The notes: generated by a model not told the origin, from the sequence alone. DNA of 64,000 nucleotides from Phellopilus nigrolimitatus (GCA_021029095.1 JAJOHG010000002.1:744001-808000); one strand, 5' to 3'. Shown: positions 1 through 13,184, counted from the stretch's first letter. Numbers and translations: made by a program.

Positions 1-1100
1 GGATTGAAACCGTGTATAAAGAAGGTGCATCTGCGCCGTTTGAGAGACCTCTTTGTCGGACATTCGTCTCGCAATATCGGTAGCCAAGGCTTTGAGGGAG
101 CCAACGAAATACATTTTGATCAGGGTCATGGCACGCGTGAGACACTGCTGGAAACGAAGGTAATATATTTCTGCTTCATAGTAATGTCGCTAAGATGCCG
201 TTTCAGAAAATATCTCGACTTTGTGATGAGAAACGCACATTTGCTCGGAGAAAGTCAATGCAGATGTCAACTCGCTCTACCATATCCAAGAAGTCGGCTT
301 GAAGGACAAGAGATTCTCCGGGGTGGTTGAGCATGCGAGTCGCATGCTCGAGCTCCTGGAAGTATTCCAGTCGATCTCCAATGTCTTCTGTAAGTTTGAT
401 CAACCTGTCCTGCATACTGAACTGAGGAACATGAACTCTACACAACAAGTAACAGTACGCACGCGTTCATCTAGGAGCTGTTCGCAGGCATCTTTGAGGC
501 TCTTCCCTCCAGCTTCCACGCTTCGCCAGCCGTCCAGCATACCATCCACCTCCCGCTGAACGTCGTCGACGCTCCCCACCAGCCCGTCGCAAGTCTCCAA
601 ATGCTTTACCACCGTCCCCAAGTACTCCCGGTAATGAGATTCCTGGCTGTGTGCTACAGAGCGCTCGATCATGGAAAACCAATCGTAGAATTCTTGTGCA
701 GTCTGTACGGGCCGACCAGGGCGCATATCCCGTGAGACCCATGCATGTTGTTTTCCCCCTAGAACAGGCGTTTCCGGCCTTAAAGAAGGACTTCGCGATT
801 TGGCTTTGCGATTTGGGGTTGGCGACGCGGGGCGAGACGCCGCGGCTTCATCAGGCAGTGTCTAATAGGACGAGTAGACATTTAATTTATTAGTGAATTA
901 CTATAAATTGCGCTGCGCACCTTCAGCGGCAATGGCTTTTCCCCGCACGCATTTTGAAAAATAGCCACACTCTTCAGCTCAATTTCCGATAGAGGCGCCT
1001 TTGCTTCCCATTCTTCAAGGGAAATGGCGGGTTTCGAATGAGACGGAATAACAGGCGTGTTAGTTCGAATGACTGGGATCTTCAAGTTTGTAGATGCCAT
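1..1100 (-). CDS. COG3: COG3 (Sec34), conserved oligomeric Golgi complex subunit 3, 5' part
   Basis: Subunit of the COG tethering complex, which captures retrograde vesicles at the Golgi. The start is the ATG at 1100 (MASTNLKIPV). A short first exon ending near ...EKPLPLK is followed by exons carrying the Sec34 signature: a segment beginning FYDWFSMIERSVAHSQESHY, then HLETCDGLVG, and a further exon with LTEDIGDRLEYFQELE. These read as the N-terminal helical region of the family. The gene runs off the left edge, so the C-terminal half is missing; this is a window limit, not a truncation. It is tail-to-head with the ThrRS gene on the same strand. Family assignment is from recognised motifs and is fairly sure; exon borders are approximate. 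Confidence 0.85.
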
Positions 1101-1350
1101 GGAGCGTTTTTGACTTCTATCTTTAGATGTTAGACTTATGATTAAAGCTGGAGCGTGGTCGAAAGCATGAGGCACAAGTCGATGGCACGACGCGTCTCGC
1201 GACGCGCACAGCAGTCATAACCACGTATTTTCTTAGAAAGGCAGAACACCTGCCCAATCGGATTTTATACTAAACAGTCATAAAGTTCTTCTAATCAACA
1301 ACTATCAAAGGAGCTTGTAATTCGGCTTTTACACTATGAGTAATCGCACT

Positions 1351-4300
1351 TCAGACGAGCTTGTTCTGCAAGCTGCGTGTTGTCTTCAGAGTAGAAAGCT
1401 GTTCGCAAATTGTGTCCAGCCGTACAATTTCCGAACGAGCCTTCGTGCCCACGTCATCGCGGTTGCGAACATTCACGGAGCGGCTATCAAGCTCATCCTG
1501 CCCGACTACTGCAGGAGGTGAAGAAGGGGATTGGACGTCAACATAAATTTCATTTTACGAAATTCACACTAACCCAGAATAAAGTTATATTGCGCGACTT
1601 CACCATTCCGGATTTTCTTGTTAAGTGTGTTGTCTCCATTGTCAACATCCGCAAAGAAACCAAGACCGGCAAGTTTGTTGGCCACCTCAGACGCATAGCC
1701 TTGCTGTAATAGGTATCCCATGATTAGTTGTCTCGATATGTTGAAGTGTAAATACTTACGTAAGGAGCCGCAACTGGGACCACCAGAACTTGACGCGGGC
1801 TCAGCCAGAAGGGCCTATTGGCTCATCATGAGCATGGCGTTAGGTTCAAAATTGCACCGGCGTACCATTTTCCAGCGAAATGTTCGGTGATGATAGCAAT
1901 GAAACGCTCCAAGCTCCCCAGAATGGCTCTGTGAATCATGACGGGACGCGCCGGTGCCTTGTCCGCCGCCTGGTCATTATCATCAGCAGCACGGTACTTC
2001 AAGTTGAATCGCTCTGGGAGTTGGAAATCGAGCTGGATTGTAGCACATTGAAACGAGCGGCGCAAGGCATCGCTGATCGTGACATCAATCTTCGGACCGT
2101 AAAATGCTCCATCACCAGGATTCAGATCCCACTTCCCGGGGTAGTACTTGTCCAGAGCTCTCGTCAGTTGCTGTAAAAAAATCAGTGCATTCCATTAAAT
2201 TATAATAAAGATGCGACAAACCTCTTCAGCAGCATTCCACGTTTCGACTTGCCCCAAGAACTTTTCGGGCCGTGTGGAGAGCTCCAACCGGAAGTCAAAG
2301 CCAAACATACCGTAGATACATTGCATAAAATCGAAGAGGCTAGCGATTTCGTCTTCGATCTGTAAACAGTATAAAACACTATGAGCTTTTTAGAAAAAAT
2401 GCGAAGTAAAATCATCCGACCTGAGAGGGCATGCAAAACACATGCGTGTCATCCTGGACAAAGCGACGCACTCTCGTCATTCCTGTCAAAGCACCAGATG
2501 CCTCATTTCGGTGAATGACACCAAATTCAGCCATGCGAATAGGAAGTTCCTTGTAGCTTCTGTCGCGACTGTCAAATATCAAGCAATGACCTGGGCAATT
2601 CATCGGCTTCAACGCAAACTTCTCCTTCTCCACGTCGAGTAAAAACATGTCGTCTTTGTAGTTCTGCCAGTGTCCCGATGTCTCCCATAACTTAGCATTG
2701 AACATGTTTGGAGAGATGACTAGATCAAGATTAACATTTCAAACAGTGCAACAGAATGTCCAACGAACCTTCCTGGTAGCCACGTTTTCCGTACTCTGAC
2801 TAGATGATGACAAAAGTGAATGACATACGAAACATGTCAAAATCTATCTTAAGCACCGTACCCGCAGGAGCTCCAGGAGTGTGTTATAAATCCGAGTACC
2901 ATGAGGAAGGAAGAAACAGCTTCCGGGGCTGAGATCATTGAAAAAGAACAATTCTTGTTCCTGAGTATAGCCGTGTTAAAAGTTATAATTCAGGGAAGAC
3001 CGGATTTCGCTTACCTTTCCAATCTTACGATGATCCCGTTTCGCAGCTTCAGCCAAGAACACCTTGTATTCATCTAATTGCTTTTTGCTAGGGAATGAAA
3101 CACCATATATACGCTGGAGGGAGTCATTTGCTTGATCGCCAAGGAAGTACGATGCAGAACTCTGTGAAGATCATTCGGTCTTTGATTCATATCTGGTCAC
3201 TTTCACATTACGTACCTTCGTAACCATGAAAGCCTTGATTCGTCCAGTATGCGGAATATGCGGGCCAACACAGAGATCAACCATGGGACCGCAGCGATAT
3301 ACAGTTGTAGACGTTCCATCAGGAATTTTCGTCTCAATAATGTGCTTTTTGTATTTATTGTACTTAACGACTAGAGTAAGAGCACTTCTAGAAAGAAAAT
3401 CGGTGTTGCCACTTACAGAAAACATCTCCAAGAGTGTCTCCTTGGACACCACAAGACGCTCGAACTTCTGCTTCTCCTTGATAGCTTTGTCAGTTACTTT
3501 TTCAAGCGCAGGATAATCTGTCGTAAGGACAGGCCTACGGAAGAAGAAAATTGCTCCCATTATTATTTAGAGAGAAAACAAGAAACTGGCGCATACCGAT
3601 CTTCTATGGCCATCTCATAAAAGAAACCATCGTCTGTAGGCGGCCCGATACAGAGATGGCAGCCATAGTGACGTTCAGAGGCCTCACCCAGAACGTGGGC
3701 CGAGGAGTGCCAAAACACGCGTTTTCCTGCAGAATCATCAGGATTGACGCATATGCGAGCCATTAAGAAAGTACACACCTTCAGGATGATCGAAGTCCAG
3801 AAGCTCGAGCTTGACTGACTTTTCCAGCGGGCGTTCGAGATCCCACAATTCACCATCGACCTAACTCACGAAAATGAAGAGTCGACCACACCAGAGGTTT
3901 TGTATACCCACCTTGGAAATCACTATGCGTTCCGCAAGACTCTTCGACAGTTCTTTCGCGATGTCCAATGGACTGGTCTCCCAGCTCGTTCCCTTGCGCA
4001 AAGATCCATCTGGCAGCGCTATAGATATCTCTTGCCTTGGTTGCTCTGCGGTGACTAAAATGAGTTTCGGTTTACAAGCTGGAGTATTTTATATGAGTGC
4101 TCACGCTTGAACCATTCATCATACTCAGCTTTGAGCTTGTCAAAGATTTGAATACGATGGTCGATGAACGCTGGCGGGGGGTCCAACTGACTTTTACTGA
4201 GTGCAAATTCGAGGTCGAAATGAGAACAGAGTTACTTCGAGAGAGATAGCCGATGCAGGAGCTCCTTTCTTTTCTTTTTGCTTTTTCGGAATTCTCGCCT

Positions 4301-4496
4301 GAGCCTGCTGAGCTTCCTGAATTGCAGGATTAGTAGCTGCCCGAACAGTGGATTCAACAGCCGATGGGATGGCGGAGCTCATGTTTCGTAACTGCTGTGC
4401 CCCAGAAAGACGACGAAGAGGCCGGTTGCGATGTAAGATGCGAAAGGAGAGTCGATGGCGCTGGCAACGGGAGAGAAGATTGAAACTGGCCAGCAT
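1351..4496 (-). CDS. THS1: Threonyl-tRNA synthetase, possibly dual-targeted (cytosol and mitochondrion)
   Basis: Charges tRNA-Thr. Domains in order: TGS domain ([17 protein letters not shown]), the editing-domain HxxxH motif ([10 protein letters not shown]), class II motif 2 ([20 protein letters not shown] and QDDTHVF), motif 3 ([10 protein letters not shown]), and a C-terminal anticodon-binding domain ([13 protein letters not shown] ... [14 protein letters not shown]). The stop is TGA at 1351-1353, reached through a last intron of GTTAG...CTGCAG type. Two in-frame starts lie in exon 1. ATG 4496 gives a 38-residue Arg-rich, acid-free leader ([18 protein letters not shown]...), a plausible mitochondrial presequence. 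ATG 4382 (MSSAIPSAV) gives a cytosolic-type N-terminus. About 10 introns interrupt the gene; not every border was fixed. The gene is divergent from VPS8. Confidence 0.93.
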
Positions 4497-4652
4497 TCAG
4501 CTTTCGATTTCTTCGAGTCAGCGCGTGAATGGTAAGAGTAGATGCATATTATGTAATATATTCAAATACAAGTCGTGCGCCGTTTGGTGTATCCCGTCCA
4601 GCTCTCTTGCTTAGCCGACGCTCTCATTACTTCCGACGCGCCGTACATCGTC
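4497..4652. promoter_or_regulatory. Shared divergent promoter, ThrRS / VPS8
   Basis: Only 156 bases separate the upstream ThrRS start (4496, minus) from the VPS8 ATG (4653, plus), or 270 bases from the ThrRS cytosolic-type start. Both 5' UTRs and core promoters must therefore overlap here. No named motif recognised. Confidence 0.5.
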
Positions 4653-7600
4653 ATGTCGGCTTTGATAGGCTCAGATACTGTCCTTCAAGACGGTCCGGTT
4701 AACGAAGATGACTTCAGCACCATTCGGAATCGCACGCGCAGTGGCTCTGATACTTTTTCGGACGGTGAAGCGCCCGACACGGACACACATGGCGATTACG
4801 CCTCTCGCATGGACGAAATACTTAGCGAGAGCAATGATAGTGATCGTCAGGATGGCCCGGAAGAAGAGGTGGAGGAGGAGGTGGAAGAAGAGGAAGAAGA
4901 GGGTTTCTTGTATACTGGCAAGGATGTCGAGGAGTCCTCGGGTGGCTATCGTGAGCAGCTAAAGGACGTGTTGGACGACGAGCTGGATAGCGAGGAAGAC
5001 GTCTATAGTCGTGGGTTTGACCTAGGTGAATCTTTACGCAACGCGGATGAGTCTTACGATACTCTTGGGCAACTTCATGTCGTAAGTGCGCGCACTACAC
5101 GCTTTCTCTGTGTTGCTCACACGCTGCATACTCGACGGCATACTTGGCATGTACAGGTTGAGACTCTAGCTTCTGATCATTCAGCATCGACGTCCTCAAA
5201 CCCTCCTTCTTCTGCTTCTCCTGTCCGAATGATTTCACCTTATCCAGAAGACGTGCCACGGCCTTTCTTACATCCAAGCATCTCAAGGCTTCGGTCAAGC
5301 TTGCCCGTTCAACGACAGGATATTAAATATTCATCAAGCATCGGTACTGTCCATCTAGCCTCGCGGAAATCTTTGTCACCTTCACCGTCGCATTTCTCCT
5401 CTATTTCGCGTACATCATCTATTTCGAACTTACGGGCAGCTTATTCGTCCGCCTCGAAGGATGGGAGTGAGTTGGAGGCCTTTAGGTGGACAAACTTGCG
5501 AATCATTGGTGGTCACGTCTTTAACAAGACCTCTGAGAAGGCGAATGCACTTCTTGGGTCGCCTGATTTAGGATTACCTACGGTTCTGACTGCAAACGGC
5601 CTGATTTGCGTAGGCACTGATACAGGCCGAGCATTTATCTTCGACTTCAAACAGCAGCTGAAATGCATCTGCGGAGATGAAACCTCTGGTATGCTCGATG
5701 TTCATTCTAATTTGACCAGCATTGATTTTGGTTGTCAGTCAGGTCGTTTGGACCCGTCACTGCCCTGGCTTTGTCCCATGATCATACGTATGTGGCTGTT
5801 GGCCATATCCATGGTCATATACAACTTTTCGACATTAGTCACCCGAATGTTGCTGCACGCTCAGTCAACCCATCCACTCTAGCCGCTGTGGGGTCGGGCC
5901 GGCAAGAGGGTCACATCCTCGGTTCTCGTATTGTTGCTCTCGGATTTATTTCTGGAAGGCACACTGCCTTTGTCTCAGCAGATGACCAAGGGTTGGCCTT
6001 TTTCCATAGCTTAGGGAAAGTGCTTTTCATGGAAGCAAACGACTGTCTGCGAATACTAGGGAAATATCCCGAAGAAGAGTTAATGTTACCAGCTATTCCA
6101 GCAAAATACACCCAGTCTTCAAACGGGGCAAACCCGTCAGCCGATGGTACTGTCACGCCTTATCCTACTTCCCAGCCAGGCATATCGTAAAGGTGGGACA
6201 ATTTTAGCTATGGACCCGTTACCCTTGGGGACTGCGGCGCATCCTACCGAATCGTACCAGCTCATTGCGATGTTAACTCCTATAAAGCTCGTTATAGTGG
6301 GTTTGAAGCCGACTCCAAAGACGTGGTTTCGGCGCCATCGTGAAGGAGAGGATGGAAGCAACGGGAAGTCGAGATGGCGAGGATGCCTTGCATGGTTCCA
6401 AGTGTCTCTACTTCCGACTCCGCTTCTGAAGATCGCCCGAAGAAAGGCAAGAAGGGCCAGGACAATGAAAACCAGGATGTGTCATTCCCATTATTGGCAT
6501 ATTCGTGGGGCTGCACGCTCAACATTCTTCGTGCTTCTGAGTCTCGGGTTTCCCAGAAGGTGCGAAACGAGAAGACCGGTAAAGTGGAAAAGGTGGTCAA
6601 TGGAAGGTCAATTTCGACGAACATGGTTCGTTTGCCTTGCGGTTTGATATCCTTGCCGTTCAGTGGCTCAGCGTCAACGTAAGCATTTGCTAGATTTCCT
6701 CTACTTCTCTTTTCCGATCTTCTTGTCAGACCCTGACGGACCTTATATTAGCAACTTATTCTCTTCACTGATAGCACACTGGAAGTCTTGGATATCCGCA
6801 CGCTTAAAATCGTGGAGAAAGTGTTTTACGACTCTTTAAACCTGATTTCTCCTACATTGGGCTATACTTTATCTGGTGTCATAGCGTACCAGGACTCGAT
6901 TCGCGATATACAGCATAGCGTGAGGACTTACAAAGGCAAGATCTTTGTTCTAGTGAGTAGCACTTCAAATTTCTTTTCTACTCTGTTCTGACCGGCCTCG
7001 TAGGAGCATAAAGAGGTAAAAGTAGGCACACTGTTGTCATGGGCTGATCGCATACTGTCTTTTGTTCAAGACGGGGACTTCTTAAGTGCCAGTTAATTTG
7101 ACTCGGGATTATTATCTTGGACAGGCGAAGGGCAACAAGAATGGCCTTCCGGAAAATATCGATGTGATGCGCACAGTTGTCGGAGAGAAGATGAGCGAAT
7201 TAATGGTCGCTTCTGCTCGTTATGCCTTCTCAGAGGACCGATTGACTGACTCAACGCATGTCACTGCTGACAACCGCGGTGTTGACCGTACAGCACTATT
7301 TGAAGACCTCGTATCAACATGTGCGCGCGGCTGCATAGCTCTTGACGACTTCGATTTTCTTTTTGAAGATCTCTTCCAATACTACGACGGTGCAGGCATT
7401 GCGCGAATATATCTTCGGCAACTGGAGCCTTTCGTATTGGATAGCAGTATACATTTCATCCCACCTCAAATAACCCAGCGTCTTGTCGCTATGCATGACG
7501 AGGACGGTAGACAAGAGGCTGCAGAGCGGATAATTTGGCATATCGATCCTGACTGTCTCGATATCAATCAGGCTTTAACGTTATGCCAGAAGTATCACCT

Positions 7601-9705
7601 TTACGATGCCCTCATTTATGTCTATAATACTGCACTCCGGGATTACATCACCCCTGTGGTGGAACTGCTTGGTCTGGTTCGGAAAGTCCAGCAGAATAGG
7701 AAGGAACGCTCGCTCAAGTCAAAAGATCCTGATTCACCGGTGGCAGTATAACGTCCGAAACGAGGAGCACTTGGTGTTGAATGCGTACAAGATCTACCCT
7801 TATTTATCAAACATCCTCTCGGGTCTGGCATACCCGAGCGAATCTCCTCTATCTTCTGAGGATGCGTTGAAAGCGCAGAACGATGTTTATTCCTTTCTAT
7901 TCTATGGTCGATCAAGCGTCTGGCCAGTCGGAGAAGGCGGAAGACTGGTGCTGACTGCTGATGAAGAGGGTGGTCCCGAACCTACATATCCATATGCCCG
8001 TCTCCTTCTGCGGTTCGATGCAGAAGCCTTTCTACATATATTGGACATCGCCTTCGAACATTTAAACGACGAGACCCATGGGACGAGCCGTCAGATCATA
8101 GTCAAGATCTTGTTAGATATAGTGGCAACGTCAGGCTCTACACTCACCTCTTATGATGTCACTTTTGTGAATATCTTTGTTGCCCGTAACGTCCCAAAGT
8201 ATCCTCAATTCATCCACATCGCGCCTAGCTCTCTGCAAAATCTTCTTGTCGGTTTGGCATCTGATACAGATCAGAGTACAAGAGAAGATCGTCAACTTGC
8301 TACGGAATTCCTCCTTTCTGCGTACACACCGCATGATAGTGACCGCATCCTCCGCCTTTTCGAAGAAGCTCAGTTTTACCGCATCCTGCGTTCCTGGTAC
8401 CGGCAGGAGGGCCAATGGGCTTCCTTGTTACGGACGTATCTTCACGATCCAGAAACGAACTCAAGAGATATATTTCCGAGCATAGAGATGACTTTGGCTC
8501 AAGCAAGTCGTGATAGCAAAAACGGGCTACCTGAAGAAGTGCTTGCGGCCTTCCTCGATTCTATTCATTTGCTCCTACAGAGTAGCATACCTCAAACGGC
8601 ATTTCTCGTCGACAAGTACTCACCGAACGCCCATTCGAAAGTAATAAACATTTTCGATGAGGACGCTGTTCACAAGCACTATGCTTATCTACGGTGCCTA
8701 TTGGGGCCACCTTCTTCAAGCGAGGATAGCCAGAGTTCTTCGACACAATGTGGTTCTTCGACGTCGGTCGAGCCTTATCTTCGAAAACTATACTTGAATC
8801 TTTTATGTCAGTTGGAACCGGCAAGCACCATCGCAGGAATCAAATATCTGCCGAGAGAAGCCCTTGACGTGAACGAGGTCGTTGACGTATGTGAGGAGGC
8901 GAAAGTGTACGACGCTGTCGTTTGGCTCCTGAACCAAAACAGTGCCGTGGCGTCCCTGTCAAAGTTCGAATCCTTCAGCCATGAGTTAACAGCTGAGCTT
9001 GGTGAGGAGCTGCTGAAGTCAGAAGAGGCAGATGCGGAGCCTTCGGGACTGTATTCCCTCATGACAAAATTTGAGGCGTTATGTCGGATGGGTATCAGAA
9101 TCTGCCGAGAGCACTCTCAGCAGATAGCAGAGGCGGATGTTCCTTTGGAGGATTTATGGTTCAAGTTGCTTAGCAGCCAAATTGACGCTGTACAAGTCAT
9201 TTCAATGAACGTTTCAGCCAGGTGATGCCGCACCTTCTCTTACTTCATCGGAGGAACATGTCATTGCCTCTTTACGCTCGCTGGTGCAAGATTCTTTCAC
9301 CAGCCTCGTAACAGTGAGCTCCACAAAGGCCGTGTCCTTCCCGCGGCTCTTCAAGCGCCTGGTAGATTCAACCGTAAAATCGCGACAGGCACGCGGGCGC
9401 ACCATACGCAGAGTTCCGCACCATTCTCACAAGTATGCTGGAGTCGTACCGTTCGGAGGGTGACCTACTCATGATGAGCAAGCGCATCATTGACACCGAT
9501 TTCTTTGATGCACTTAACGAGCTTGCGAAGACGCGTATGAGGGGCTGGGCAGCCCAGTCGGCCAAGTGTCCGAGATGTAAGAAGCATGTTTTCATCAGAT
9601 TCATTAATTGCCAAGGATATGTCTCCATCAAAAAACTCACTCGTTGTATCTCGCTTTGGTATCTATCATTCAATATGTTTTTCTTCAAACCTTATTCCTG
9701 CATAA
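4653..9705 (+). CDS. VPS8: VPS8, CORVET complex subunit; reading frame interrupted
   Basis: CORVET-specific subunit that binds Rab5/Vps21 and tethers early endosomes. ATG 4653 (MSALIGSDTV) opens an acidic, disordered N-terminus with a Glu-rich run at 4860-4905. A beta-propeller region follows (RAFIFDFKQQLKCICGDE; VTALALSHDHTYVAVGH), then a long helical repeat region (CIALDDFDFLFEDLFQYYD; LNAYKIYPYLSNILSG; RLLLRFDAEAFLHILDIAFE) and a C-terminal RING-like end (KCPRCKK, then GIYHSICF in another frame). Normal introns occur early, for example at 5082-5155 and around 5690-5741. From about 6.18 kb onward at least seven frame changes have no normal intron: near 6180, 6400, 6603, 7092, 7740, 9212 and 9395, plus one inside the RING near 9590. 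Each is cured by one base. Either the gene is decaying or the assembly has indels here. The end, TAA 9703-9705, follows the RING frame. Confidence 0.82.
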
Positions 9706-9864
9706 TGTACAACAGCAATTGTCTCTTAGTTATCGCTACATATTCATATCCACTTTTTTAGATTCCCTGTTCTCGCATTCAAACATGGAAATACCACTTT
9801 CTTGCACCGAAGAAATTTATTCTCATATTGTATTGCATTGAAATCAAATCTATAAACTTAGCAA

Positions 9865-12800
9865 TTAGGAAGACTCTGCTTCCCCTGTACTACTAGCATG
9901 GACCATGTAGTTCAGAGATTTGAAAGTGGCACTCCGATCCAGATCGACCCCGAGCAACTCGGCATCTTTGCCAAATGCTTCGACATCCAATATCAGCTGC
10001 GTACGCACCCGCTCCTCGTCTCGACTGTCATCGTCGTTACTCGAGCTGGCACCACCGAACAAGGAGAACCCCGTCTTCTTCCCCATCCGAAGACGCCGCA
10101 AGGATTCTTCGGTCTTCCGCATCGCGGAGACATGGGACATGTACCTGAACAAATTCGATTAAAAAGTACCCACACAAGACAAAGATAACTCGCTACCTGT
10201 TAGCAACAGCATCGACAACGTTCGAGCTCATTGGGGCACAGAACACTTCCTTGAGCGCTTTTGCTTCTCCCTCCCCGGTGTCGATACCGAAGAAAGACTT
10301 CAAAGGCCGCAGAATGAGTGGTATGAACGCGCTGGGCTTCGTGGGCTTGTTTTTCTGCGACGCTGCACGGAATTGTCCAGGTAGGGATTTGACAGGTGTC
10401 AGTGCATCGCAGCAGCGCCGGATAAGTATAGTCTCGATTTGCGACGAGAGCAAGGGTATAACATCCATCAAGGAAGACAATGAAGATTTTAAAACACCTG
10501 TTGACAATTCGTATGAGTCCATTTTGAGTAAGGTTTCTTGCTCAATGAAATTATACTAACTCTTCGGCTGTCCTGCAGCGTCCTCGCCAGGGGAGTGCTG
10601 CGGAAGCATAGTGCTGATTTGCTGTTCCCAAAGCCTCCATACTACATGCTCCATCTCTCTGAGGTCTTGCATAACAATCGCACATTGATACAACGACTTA
10701 TCCTCCTCCGCCGTTCGATCGGAAGATTGCGCGTCCTGTTGCGGGGTTGGGGTAGATGATCGGGAGCTCGGCAAGCCAGTTACGGTGACCTTGAGGATCA
10801 AGAGAAAGAAAGGCTCAATAAACTTATGACCGGGCAGACTGGTGCGACGCTCTGACCTTATCAACTACAGGCGATTTTGCCTTCGCCGATAGATCCCGAG
10901 AAGGTAGGCTGGTCTCAACCCACACGCGGTATCTTTTCAGTAACTGGAATCCAGAGATTTAGATGGAACAACAATATTATCTCAGAATTTGTTCCTACCT
11001 GCAATGTCAGCCTCCAAAATCTGTGACCCAAATCAGGTAAATAGAACTCGGCGCTCCAGCATTGACGAATTGCGTTCCAAGTTGCAGCCGACTGGCTCAG
11101 TACAAACGTAGCTGCGCTATCCCCTGCCTTCGCATTGTTGCTGTTAGACTTAGAGGAAGCTTTAAGCGACTTGGATTCCAGCGCCTCCTCGACGCGACCG
11201 ACTATATCTTTCCAGCGTAACTGGAAGTACACTGGAAGCTGCCACCGCCGCTCGAACGCCTCAAAACTAGGGTGGCGCCTAAGGTTTCTGACCGATAGCG
11301 AGGATGGTGCTAGGTACTCCAAAGAGCGCATGAACGCTTGCGTCGTTTCGTAATTCTAACCGAGTGAGTTTAGAGAGTTGGTTTACATCTAAACAATGCA
11401 GTGCTTTGTTGCTCACCTTGCGGAACTCGTCTGGCTTTCCAGCAGCGAAGACGGTCGAGCCAAGATCATCCATCACAGCACGAGAAACCTCAACCCAGAC
11501 GACGTTCGATAAAATATTAAAACCTTGCTCTGTCATTTCATCTGCATCATTTGAAGGTTCTACTGCAAAAACAGACGTTTTGATCGTCCCGCGATAATTT
11601 TTCAGCCCGACACGATCAGCAGCTTCCATGATGGCCTTTAGATCTCTGGAGATGAATCGAAGGATTTTGTTGTACAAGCTTGCCAGCGCGTTCTCGGTGT
11701 CATCTAGCAAGTAGATGCTTGCATCAAAATCTGAGGGGTCTGAGAAGAAAGGATTCTGCTTTGTCGTGAATGCAATGTACGGAGTGTAAGGTGTGGGTGG
11801 GGGCCAAGAAGAAACCTGCGAAGCTCCAAACGATGAATGAGAGAAAGGGGTATGGGGTACCACAGGAGAGTGAGGAGCCGAAAGAGAGCCTGGATAAATT
11901 GTCTGAATCGACAAAGATCAGAACAGCCTTCAAGGAGATGCCTTGTTTTAGAGACCAACCTTCTTCACAAACTCTCTGACAACTTCTCGTCTGATAACAT
12001 CCTCTGCATCTCTCCATAGCCCAAGTAAGTCGTACACGCGCAGGCAGTCAACTAGGTCCGATAGAAGCTTGCTCCGATCATTTTCTGGTTGCTTTGTCTT
12101 TCCTGGCTTCGACTTGTCGGAGGTGAGTGAAAAAAGTGTGGTCGCAAAGTAGTGCTCGAGGTCTGACGATAGTGTCGACTTGATCCTGTCAATTCTCTGG
12201 ACGGATGATATCAGTTGCAGGAAACAAAAAATTCAACGTGCAGCTTACAAACCCATTGCATCTCGGTCACGAACACGCAGTTCTCGGACAATGCTTTGTC
12301 CGAGTGGTAAATCAGTTGATTATACTCCGTCGCGATCCTGAGTAAATGTTTGGCACGGTTGCCTTTAACCCTTAATATCGCACAACGATTAAGGATACAT
12401 TCTTATAGCTGAAGAAGTAATATATAGGTACTTTTCGTCAGCAACTTCTCCTGAGGATGTTTTGCCACTGAAACCAGGAGACGATTGTTCTGGAGGCGAC
12501 GAGATTAGCAAAAGGGCCTCCAATCTGGAAATAGAGTCTGATATCTTCAGCAAGAGTTGCAACAGCGCCTTCAAAACATATGTAAGCCGAAGCGCGACAA
12601 CTTCGAGAAATACACTTCTAAACCTTTTCATCGCGCAAAGCTGCCCTCCGATCCAGTTTCTCTTTCACGCTGTCCTGGATGCCCTGAAATTGACCTCTAG
12701 ATTCCTAAATGAATGTTAGCACGGTGTGTTTACGACTGCATGTTGTGCCTTCGCGCTTGCTGCAGAAGCAACTCACTAGAATTTGGGAACGTAGCTCACC

Positions 12801-13184
12801 AAGAGGCCACTTTATTCGTTCCAACCTTTCTCCCTCTCCTTGTAAATCTGTACTGAGGCTGATGAAAGCCTCATAATCATCGTTGATAAGCCTGACAAGC
12901 TCTTCCTTGAGTGTTGCGTGGTACTCGCGCAGCTCGGTACGAAGGTCGGGCAGAGACGTATACGAGCGCGACAACAGGAACTCCTCGACATTGAAATTTG
13001 GCGAAGTTAGATATTGGTTATCATGCGAGAGGGGCTGGAGTTGAGGGAGATCAAATGGTGTCCGGGAAGCAGAGTCGATGGATAGACGGTCTCCTTCGCG
13101 CACGGCCAGCTCTTCCGCGAGTCTGTCTAGTTCATAGGGATCACGTCCCACAGGCGTTGAAAGCGAGGGCTTTCTTGGGGCCAT
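9865..13184 (-). CDS. COG2: COG2, conserved oligomeric Golgi complex subunit 2
   Basis: Lobe A subunit of the Golgi COG tether, the same complex as COG3 at the left edge. The start is ATG 13184 (MAPRKPSLST). The conserved COG2 N-terminus follows: FNVEEFLLSRSYTSLPDLRT, then LREYHATLKEELVRLINDDY and FISLSTDLQGEGERLERIKW. Middle exons include LRFISRDLKAIMEAADRVGL and WFP-type helical segments. The last exons carry SYELSTGVLKSSLSSLMDVI and RYMSHVSAMRKTEESLRRLR, ending at TAA 9865. This is the expected fungal C-terminus around the YM/MS region. There are about nine exons, and intron borders are approximate. The gene is convergent with VPS8, with 3' ends about 160 bases apart. Confidence 0.9.

Noticed and set aside
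5690..5745. Frame change in VPS8 near the propeller
   Set aside because: A normal intron (GTATGC donor, TTGTCAG acceptor, CTAAT branch-like site) explains it, so it is not counted among the unexplained shifts.
9560..9640. VPS8 appearing to have lost its RING
   Set aside because: The second half (GIYHSICF) is present in the next frame; the RING is interrupted by one base, not absent.
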